Source: Undaria pinnatifida
Lineage: Eukaryota; Sar; Phaeophyceae; Laminariales; Alariaceae
Assembly: GCA_012845835.1 (NCBI GenBank)
Contig: JABAKD010000023.1
Span: 26,081,972-26,145,971, forward strand
Direction: 5' to 3'
DNA: 64,000 nucleotides
In this document: piece by piece, positions 46,374-55,200 of the stretch
How the letters are laid out: each line of letters opens with the position of its first letter
Numbering within the stretch: position 1 is the first letter of the stretch
The notes under the pieces: generated by a model
Seen by the model: only the letters and a program-made list of their open reading frames with translations
What the model was told of the DNA's origin: nothing
Database searches by the model: none
Made by a program: the position numbers and the translations under genes

Positions 46374-47912
46374 GTGGACAGGGAGCCATTTGGGAGAGAG
46401 GAGGGGAAGAGCGCAGCAACGGAACCGCGCACGAGCTGCACAAGGCAGAACGGGAGGTGCCCCTACTGTGGAGGGGCGCTATGGAGCGCCTGGGGAAGAC
46501 AGGGGGAAGACGCAGATGAAAGGAGAGCGACGGTTGGGGGTCGTGGCTGGTGTGGGGGGAGAGATGTGGATAAATATAGGAGTGGGCTTGGGGAAGGTGG
46601 GGTGGGCGTTGGGAAGGGTGCGGTGGCTTCTGCAGCTGAGCAAGCTGCATCTGAATGGGCGAGAGAAAGGGGGGAGAGGGGGGGACGGTTCGTGACGCGG
46701 TTCAAGATGGACCTAGCGGAGTTGGGGGAAGAGGTGGGGACGCAAGCGCTGATGATGAAGCGGAGGGTGAAAACGTGGCCGACGGCGGAAGAGGCCGGGC
46801 CTCTACCAGTACCGGAGTTCAAAGCAACGCGGGCGTGGCTGGACGTGGCGCCCCTATACATGGATGGGGGGGTGCGAGGGAGGGATGGGGGAGGGAGAAA
46901 GGGGGGGGGGGGGGCGGCGAAGAGGGCAACCGGCGGGGGCAAGCGGGGCGGGGGGGGAGGGGTGTAGGAGGAGAATGCAAAGGAGTGGCGGTTAACTTTA
47001 TCACGAGCAGTGGGGGGGCTGTCTCTGCCGCTGCAGCACTTCAGGATTCAGGCAGTGAAGAAAGGAATCAGGAGGGCGCATGCGGAGGCGAGGAACCAGG
47101 CACGGGTAAGGAGGCCGCTGACGTGGGAGATGATCAGAGTGTTGGAGGAGAGTATCGGCGCGTGGGGGGTAGGGGGGAGGATCGTGTGGATCGGGCTGGC
47201 ACTGACATATCAGCTGCTGCTGAAGGCCTCGGAACTATTCGCGGAGGAAGAGGAAAGGTGCATGAGGTTTACTGCTTGAGTCGGGGGGATGTGGCTTTCT
47301 TCGAGAAAAGGGTGCAGCTGGGACCGGGAGGGAAGGAAGCCGCGGATACGGTGGGGGTCCGTCTCAAGGGGGGGAAGGGAGACCAGGGGAGACAAGGCGC
47401 GGTAGCCGTGAGAACTGAAGGATCTGGGGGGGGTCGAGGGGGGGTGGAAGGGAACGTAGTGGACCTGATGGCGGAGCTAGTAGGCTACTACGGGAGGACG
47501 GTTCCGGGGGGGGGGGAAACGCCCCGCTGATGACATACAGGAGCGGGGGAAGATGGAAGGTATGGACGAAAGGGCAAGCGACGATTTGCTTAAGGAGCGG
47601 GCTGGAGAGAGTGGGGAGGAAATGGAAGAAGCAAGGGAAGGGGGCAGTGGGAGAGCTGGTTCCAGAGGAATTCGCGCTGCACTCCCGAAGGATAGGGGGA
47701 GCGACAAGGCTGGCGGAGATGGGAACACAGACGTGGGTGATCAAGATAGAAGGAAGGTTGGCGGCGCAGGCATTCATGGGGTACGTGAGATCGAATATGG
47801 AAGACCCCCTTTGGGTGTCAAGGATATCGGTAGGGAGGTCAGGAGCGCCGGGCAGATAGCCGGGGCAAGGGACGAGATGGGGGGGGCGGGGGCGGGGGCG
47901 AGGGTAGAATAG
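46374..47912 (+). pseudogene. tyrosine recombinase of DIRS/Ngaro/Crypton type, frameshifted
   Basis: In order: a region with CPYCGG; a segment FVTRFKMDLAELGEEVG; VRRPLTWEMIRVLEES and LALTYQLLLKASELFA (frame of 47010); VYCLSRGDVAFFEKRV (frame of 46655); and LHSRRIGGATRLAEMG with FMGYVRSNMEDP (frame of 47530). The last carries the HxxR and candidate tyrosine of the recombinase. The first catalytic Arg, expected in RxSEL, is Lys (KASEL). At least two frame changes occur. The sequence is homologous to the recombinase at 63.3-64.0 kb. No reverse transcriptase is seen nearby. Confidence 0.75.
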
Positions 47913-47946
47913 CGTAGGCGCGGGCGTAGAACGCGGCTTCCGAATG

Positions 47947-48154
47947 GGCTTCTGGTTGTTGAGGTTATCTGTCGGGAAGGGGGGCAGGTCAGCCGCGTAC
48001 AATAGCCGGGAGAGGGAGCGGGGGAGGGAGAGGGGGGCAAGGAAAACCGGACGAGGGTGAGCCGTCAGTTTCCACCCCCCCCACCCTCCCCCGCGGGGCG
48101 GGGGAACACCATGATATTAATGAACACGCATATTTTCGTGAAGAGGAGACCAAA
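47947..48154 (+). repeat. B1 direct repeat of the YR element
   Basis: GGCTTCTGGTTGTTGAGG through AGAGGAGACCAAA is repeated almost exactly at 48599-48806. It directly follows the recombinase pseudogene. Confidence 0.92.
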
Positions 48155-48598
48155 ATGTAAGAATGTCGGAACAGTCTGGAGTTTGGCGGAACGAAGAGGA
48201 AATATCGGAGAACCGGGTAGCATAGGGGGGGGGGGTGGTTCCAGGGGAATGAATAGCGGAAAATAGGAGGACCTCAGCAGCAACAACGTAGCACACCAGC
48301 AGCACACCAGCAGCGAGTATCGGACACAACAACCGGTAGAGGAAGAAGGGAGTAGCGCCCACGCAGCAGCGACAGCAGCAGCAGTAGCAGTAGGGAGAAC
48401 ACATCGGCAGGAGCATAGGGGTAGAGAGGTGGCACGGGGAGACACCAATCGCAATCTCCCACCCTCCCACCCGATTGCTTCACGAGCAGGAGGGCTAAAG
48501 CGGAGGGAGGGGGAGGGGGGCGAGAGGAGGGAAGGAAGGAAGGGCAGGGATTGATTCCTTCATCTTCCGGTGTGTGCGTGCCTTCGGGGGGGGGGGGG
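48155..48598 (+). repeat. A2 segment between B1 and B2
   Basis: 48179-48460 is nearly identical to A1 at 34684-34955. 48461-48598 is G-rich and has no match at the A1 locus, where other sequence follows. Confidence 0.75.
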
Positions 48599-48806
48599 GC
48601 TTCTGGTTGTTGAGGTTATCTGTCGGGAAGGGGGGCAGGTCAGCCGCGTACAATAGCCGGGAGAGGGAGCGGGGGAGGGAGAGGGGGGCAAGGAAAACCG
48701 GACGAGGGTGAGCCGTCAGTTTCCACCCCCCCCACCCTCCCCCGCGGGGCGGGGGAACACCATGATATTAATGAACACGCATATTTTCGTGAAGAGGAGA
48801 CCAAAG
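48599..48806 (+). repeat. B2 direct repeat of the YR element
   Basis: Second copy of the 208 bp B repeat; it marks the proposed right end of the element (AGACCAAA followed by unrelated GATATAAATT). Confidence 0.92.
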
Positions 48807-49497
48807 ATATAAATTTGACTTTTATCTTTCACCTTTCTTTGAAAGACGATAGGGCCCAGCCGCTACTGTAAGTCAAAAGCTGATAACGTAAGTTGAGAGT
48901 TCAGGTTCGGAATAGATCCAAGGAACACCTACATACGAGTACCTGGTGTTGGAGTTGACCTTCGCTCGTAGTCGTGGGTAGATCTTGGAGTAGGATATGG
49001 ATCCATCTGGGTAGCTGAAATAATACTACTCACGGGTTTTTGGTGGGGGTCGTCGTTGGGTACTGCGTAGATGACAGGAAGATGAGAAGGATATGAAAGT
49101 CAGTCGTGGTGCAGAACTTGATGGCCAGGAAGTAGTTGTAAAGGTCGGTAAGTTTGAGAGTGGATTATTTCCCGGGGTTTGTCGTGGTTGCCCTCTCATG
49201 TCAGAAGCTCGCTGGGTGTCGCTTGGAGCCGTCTCGAGTCGATGCACGATATGGCAATCCGCCGGGATCGGGTGAGACTGATGTAAGCGAGTATCAGGCG
49301 AAAGCAGTCAGTATGTGACGGATTGGTAGGCTGACAACAGCAGCAGCAGTGAAGAAGGATAAATGATGCTCAAGTGCACACGATCCATCAATCATATTCC
49401 TTGACCAGTTCTCGAAGCCAGGACAACAAGCATTTATTTCGTCAGATAATAACATGGTAAAATAAAAGTTTAGGATGGATTTTTTCTTTACTAGTAT
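48807..49497. other. no gene recognised
   Basis: Unique-looking sequence without long open frames or repeats that I could match elsewhere in the window. Confidence 0.4.
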
Positions 49498-49500
49498 TTA

Positions 49501-50225
49501 GACCTACTATTTTATATGGCGAATATTTTCATCGATTATTTCTCTCTTTAACCGGGATCTCCGACGACAAAAATAAAAACCTTCCACATATATGGGACCA
49601 GAAATCATCGTTATTTCTGGGTTCAGAAATAATCGAGGCCAGAAATCAGCGGATCTGGTGATTTCTGAGCCCAGAAATAACAGCTCTTCCAACCTCTCAG
49701 AACTGGGATTATTTGACTTTTGGATACTACATCGTACCAAGTATCACATGTCATCACTGCTCATACTGTACCTGGTATGATACTTGTCTGCTGTACACGT
49801 CACGCATCACCCACAACAAAGAATCACAAACACACCTACGCAGCATACTGCGCTTGTTGTGTGCGAGACAGAGCTTCATCTCCACACACAACGCGACAGC
49901 AGCAGCACCACCACCATCGAAACCACCACAGGCACACCACACCAGCACCACAGCAGCAGCGCAGCAGAAGAGACCGCAGCAGAGGCGGTGGTGACCTAAC
50001 GTCGCCGGCGACAGTGTACGTGCCAGATTTCAAAAATAAAGGCAAACGGCAAAAAAAAACAAGACCTACCAATTCAAAATAAAACCACTTTCCAAAAATC
50101 AGAAGCCATAATGGACGCCCCTTATTTCTGATGCATGGATCTGGGATGCAGTTATTTCTGGAGCCTCAAAACTACAAAAATAATCGCCAGAAATAATCGC
50201 TCAAATTTTTCCATAATAGTAGGTC
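49501..50225 (-). mobile_element. Harbinger-like non-autonomous element, copy 3
   Basis: TTA (49498-49500 and 50226-50228) flanks GACCTACTATTTTATATGG (left) and CCATAATAGTAGGTC (right). It is the reverse orientation of 35424-37877 and lacks the hAT-like insertion, giving the empty site near 49610. Its core includes CAG/CAC-rich sequence. No transposase. Confidence 0.93.
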
Positions 50226-50228
50226 TTA

Positions 50229-51387
50229 CAAGGGTGTCCGGACGTGGGGGGCCTGTCGGCCCCCCCGTCCTCCGGGTTACTGTTTACTGTAAAAGATGTG
50301 CGGTGATGCTGGTTGGTTCCACAGCAGGAGTACGCCTGCATACCAAGGGTGGGAGTGTTGAGTGTGGAATGACAGCGGGCCGAGATGGAGGAAAAGGAAA
50401 TACTCCGTATGTATGATTTGTTGATGGGGCGTGATCCCCAGAAGAAACTGAAAATACAGCGGGCCGAAATGGAGGAAAAGGAAATACTACAGTCGACCCC
50501 GCTTTAAAGACACACCGCGTTTTTTTTTTTAGGAGTGTCTTTAACGCAGGGAAGTGTCTTTAGGATTCCGGGGCCACTAACTCACCGTCCCCGGGGCCAA
50601 TGGAGGTGTAACATATGTCAAAATACGCGCATTTGAAGCAGGAATGCGACCACGAAACTGTGTTGCTTAAAATCTACAACACGTGATTTGAAAGGCCGCA
50701 ACACTACTGCTGTAGTACACTCCAATACTTTACACATACATTTTGAATTTCCCTCCACCACCGAAACGCGGGAAGGAGTGCAGCACGACCTATTGTAATG
50801 TGTACGGCAGTGCGCTGTTGTTGATGCAGGCTCTTGCTGTAATGTGTACGGCAGTGCACTGGTGTTGTTGCAGGCTTTTCTTATTGTCAAGGCGTTATCC
50901 TCACGGTGAACATCATGCCCGAGATATCGGGAACACACCTGAGACACATCAGTTCGTTGGAACTAGCTCTGATACGATACACGCAAGTTACCTGCCACAT
51001 AGGGACCAAACAAACCCAGTCGACCCCTTAGAAGGACACTAGGAAACGGTCGGTAGCGCAGACCACAACATACAAAAAAATCGGGCAAATACACCGAAAA
51101 GAGGACACCGTTCTTCCCCAAAGGTCAACACGAGGCAAAAACACAAAACAGAAGAACAAACTGAAAATAAGGACGCAGTGGAATATGGAATATGTCCAAA
51201 AATAAAGACACCCTCTTTCAGACGATATGGCTATGAAGAGGTTGGCGCAAACTGGGCACTGAAAAAATAAGACTTGGTACTGCAATCATGAAGACTCTGT
51301 GACCAAATGCGACGTGGCCACTAATACCGGCAATCATGTACAGTATGGCAGCGAAAAACGGATGTGACTACTTACAAAATGGGGACA
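50229..51387. other. short repeats and pogo-like ends, no gene
   Basis: ACAGCGGGCCGARATGGAGG occurs at 50370 and 50457. CAGTCGACCCCGCTTTAAAG at 50491 is the left TIR of the pogo-like family, preceded by TA. A related CAGTCGACCCC occurs at 51016. A 44 bp tandem pair (TGTAATGTGTACGGCAGTGC) lies at 50795-50880. No matching right ends could be fixed. Confidence 0.6.
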
Positions 51388-51775
51388 GGGTAGCCAGATG
51401 CATTGCAACTCGAACTCTTCACCCACTCAAAGACGTTCGCATAACAGACATGGCTATGAAGAGGTTGGCGCAAACTCGGCACCGCAAAAATGAAGACTCC
51501 CTACTTACAATTTGATGCTACGAAAGCTGAGACTACATACTTGGCTGACACCGGGAAAAAACAGACAGTATGCCGGGGTAGCCAGATGCATTGCAACTCG
51601 AACTCTTCACCCACTCAAAGACGTTCGCATAACAGACATGGCTATGAAGAGGTTGGCGCAAACTCGGCACCGCAAAAATGAAGACTCCCTACTTACAATT
51701 TGATGCTACGAAAGCTGAGACTACATACTTGGCTGACAACGGGAAAAAACAGACAGTATGCCGGCGCGGCGCACG
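51388..51775 (+). repeat. 194 bp tandem repeat, two copies
   Basis: GGTAGCCAGATGCATTGCAA starts copies at about 51388 and 51582. Both include CACTCAAAGACGTTCGCATA and end in a CAGACAGTATGCCGG motif. A diverged partial copy precedes at about 51230. Confidence 0.88.
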
Positions 51776-52010
51776 CGCAAACTCGGCACTGAAAAAATGA
51801 AGACTCACTATTTAGGGTTAGACAAAATGCCACGGTGGCCGCTAATATGTACTCGCCGGCTACCATGTACAGAATGGCTGAAAAAATGAAGACTTACTAC
51901 TGACAATGCCGCGGGAAATAATTAGCACGAGACTGAGCGTGTCCGCGGCTACTGACATATATACACGAAATATACACCTGGCCCCACGAGTAACTTGGGG
52001 TCGACAGTTA

Positions 52011-52250
52011 TCATGGACGGCTACATTGGCACATTTTGATGTGCCACTGGAAGGACGTTGAGTAGTAGTCTTGAAGTTCCGCTTCGAAGTTGGCATCATC
52101 TTCGACTTGCTGCCGGGTGTCGCCGGTGGCCTCTTGCTCTGCGTCCGCAATGAGGGAGCGCTCGAAGTGTGGGTCGAAGAAGTGGTGAAGGTCGTCAGGG
52201 ACGATCATAGAGGCGAACCACCGGCGCTGGCGCGTTGGCGGCGCGGTCAT
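52011..52250 (-). CDS. 79-residue ORF overlapping the Helitron stop codon
   Basis: Its ATG (52250-52248) overlaps the TGA of the Rep-helicase frame (52249-52247) as ATGA. The product is acidic, with FASMIVPDDLHHFFDP and RQQVEDDANFEAELQD, and looks like a soluble helical peptide. No family is recognised. It may be a remnant of a longer C-terminus reached by a frame change, a second protein reached by termination-reinitiation, or chance. The 3' hairpin candidate lies inside it. Confidence 0.4.
   Translation of the reverse strand: MTAPPTRQRRWFASMIVPDDLHHFFDPHFERSLIADAEQEATGDTRQQVEDDANFEAELQDYYSTSFQWHIKMCQCSRP
52028..52045 (-). other. hairpin candidate at the Helitron 3' end
   Basis: GGCACAT - CAAA - ATGTGCC on the minus strand, perfect 7 bp stem. 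Helitrons carry a short hairpin upstream of their 3' terminus. Confidence 0.45.
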
Positions 52251-55200
52251 GCTGCGACAGGCGGATGGTCGGTGGAAGGGTTATTTAGGATTAGGGAAGA
52301 GTAATGACGTGATTGTGGTTGATAGTGCAGGTGTATGGTAGAAGGGTCGGCGTTTTGAGGATTTGGTCGGGGGTTGTTTCCGATAGTAACGTTTATGGGT
52401 ATGTTGTATCGTTGCATGCATGCGTAAATTTCTGGCTCACCAAGGTAAGCTCGCGGGTGAGACATGATGGAGAGGTAGTTATCATATGATGTATACTGTT
52501 GTGGCGGTTCACCAAGGGCTTGGAGTAGTTCATGGTTCATGCCAGCGGAAATGGCGTTTAGCAAGTTAGGGTCGTTGCGGTTTTCGTTCATGTATTGGAG
52601 TATTTCCGAGCGTACTTGGTAGTGTCTGTTTGGGTCGTTGTATATTCGTCGTGCTATGCCGCGAAATCCGCATGCTCCATCCCCAATTTCGTCGACGACT
52701 GTCCATGTTGGAGGTGGAGTTTGGCTGTCACTTGACGGTTGAGAGGAGGCATTGGAGGGCGCAGGAGGCGAGGTGTTTGGAGGTTGATACGGTGGAGGTG
52801 TTACAGCTTGGCCTGTGGCGGCAGCGGTGAAAGGAGGGTATACAATGTTCTCCGTGTGTGGAATGCCGTCAACAATATGTTCTTGTGGTAAAAGGCACAT
52901 AATTGACTGGCGATTTTGCGCACGGCTGAGCGCGACGTAAAGTTGACCATGCCCAAACGCAGGTGATCTCAAGTCCAAGCCAATTTTTGTAAGTGTCTGT
53001 CCCTGTGAACGATTCACCGTGACGGAATATGAAGTTCGGATGGGAAACTGTGTTCGCATGAACGTGATGCCATTTCTTCCAACTGTCGCACGAAAGCCTA
53101 TACGTGGAATCAAAACAATTGGATGGGGCGATGTTTCGGTGAGAAGTTCGACTTGAAGGACTCGGCTGTTTGGGGAAACTGCGAGGACAACGCATTTTTG
53201 ACCGTTGATGAGTCCCTCCGAAAAGTTGAGATTTCGCACGATCATCGCAAGTCCGTCTGACTTGAGGCAAAGCTCATGGGGAGGGACACCTTGCACGTTT
53301 AATTGGTGGAGGTGTTCAGGAGAAGCAAAGGCTGTGTGAGGCGTGGTCTCATCACTTATTAGTGTATCTGAGCTGAGGTATGTACAGTACTCTCCGGGCC
53401 GCAAGTCCGATATGGCTTCATTAGAACGGTCAATTGCGTTGTTGGTGGTCGCCAATATGGCGCGTTTGTCCCAGTTGCGCGATTGTTCATTGACATTGGG
53501 ATACACAAAGTTCATGAGCTCATCGAAATTTGTTGTATATTTGAGCTGGAAGTGGTCATTGGCATCGAGGTTGTGGTTATTCAAGGCAATCATGTCCGTG
53601 CCGTCGATTGATTGTGTAGGGTGGGTACCCTCGCCTATCGCCCGCACAAAAGCAGCATACTGAGGATCATCTTTGTCTCGTTGCGATTTGGTTAGTCTCA
53701 TGCGTTTAACGTGTTTCCATAGGGGGCTAGAAATAAAGGCTGCGTCGACGGTATCGGTGGCGGTGCCGTTCTTAACTATTGGCCCTGTTTGGCGCCAATC
53801 TCCACTGAACAAAATAGTTTTTCCACCAAAAAGCTTATTGTTTTTCATCAGATCTTGAAGTGTTCTGTCGAGGGCCTCAATGCAATATCTGTGGGTCATA
53901 GGTAACTCGTCCCAAATGATGAGGTCCGCTTTGCGGATTAGCTCTGCTCTTTGAGTGTTGGTGTTTATGTTGCATACGCAGGTTGGCGACATTGCTTCGT
54001 CCATAGGTAATTTGAACATGGAGTGCGCGGTCCAGCCTCCAGGGAGCTGTAAGGCGGCGATGCCGGTGGAAGCAACGATGAGCACTGTCTTTCTTTCACC
54101 TCTCAACCTTGCGGAAATACATTTTTCTGTGTATGTCTTGCCAGTTCCGGCGGGCGCATCAATCATAAATGGACACCCATTATCGGCTCGAACTGAGTCT
54201 AAGACTGTTTTGTAAATGTGGCTCTGCTCACTGGTCAGTCGCGGTTCATGCAGCTCTGCGTATTCTGCACATGTTTGTGGGTCGAAGGCATCACGCATCC
54301 TTTCAAATTCAGTTCGCGGATGCATAGGCTTTGGAAGGTTGACTTGTTCGTTACATTTACCATGCTGGTTTAGCTTGAGGTCTATTTCACACAAGGCAGC
54401 TTGTATGGCATCGTCTGTGGATAACCTAAGAAGGAAATCTTCGATGAGGTTGTCCTTAAAGTCACGCCATAGCTTCGGTGCTGGCGCACCATCTAAAATG
54501 AGCGTAACGAAAAGAGCACGGAGCTGGGACGCAACTTGAAACACTGAAGCTTCTTCCATACATAGTGAATACTCTTCGTCTCCCGTGATGAGACCTCTTG
54601 CTCTGGCGGCATCATGAAAAGTAGGGTGAACAACGGGATCGCCTGTGTCTGTTTGCACTGTTCGTAATTCTGCGAACGACCTGGCTGGAATCGTGTGTAG
54701 TAACAACCTCAAGTAGTAGAGATCTCCCACCGCTGGACTCTGAAACGAAATTCGGCAAACGTGATCGTCGTTTTTTCGTTTGGAAACGATGTTTTTGTAT
54801 CCATCGAGGTATTTGCCAAGCGGAGCAAACTCAAGCGGAGGGTCATCTTTTTTGGGCGAGGTGATAGTGTATTGCTCGTAATAGTCTAGAATGGTCAAGT
54901 CCGAAAAGCAGGGATTTTTCGGTCGCATGTAGTACCTGAGCACGTGTGTCTGTGACTGCGCGGCTATCTCAAGTCTATCATCGTGGGTGGCATTTTTGGG
55001 ATAAGTGATTTGTTGCTCTCCTTCAAGATGGGCGTGAATCTTAGTTACCGCAGGGTATCTGTCCACCATATGGTAACCTAATAGTCTCCACGTCGCCTCT
55101 GCGGCTGAAATATACCTCGTTTTTCTATATTGTTCAACTTCTGAGGTAATGCCCTGTATCCTTGCTCGAATAAACGCGTCCCCTTTGTGACAATATTTGA

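Noticed and set aside
45445..46695. 416-codon Arg/Gly-rich protein
   Set aside because: It runs from the diverged satellite edge into the recombinase pseudogene and follows the base composition of the repeat.
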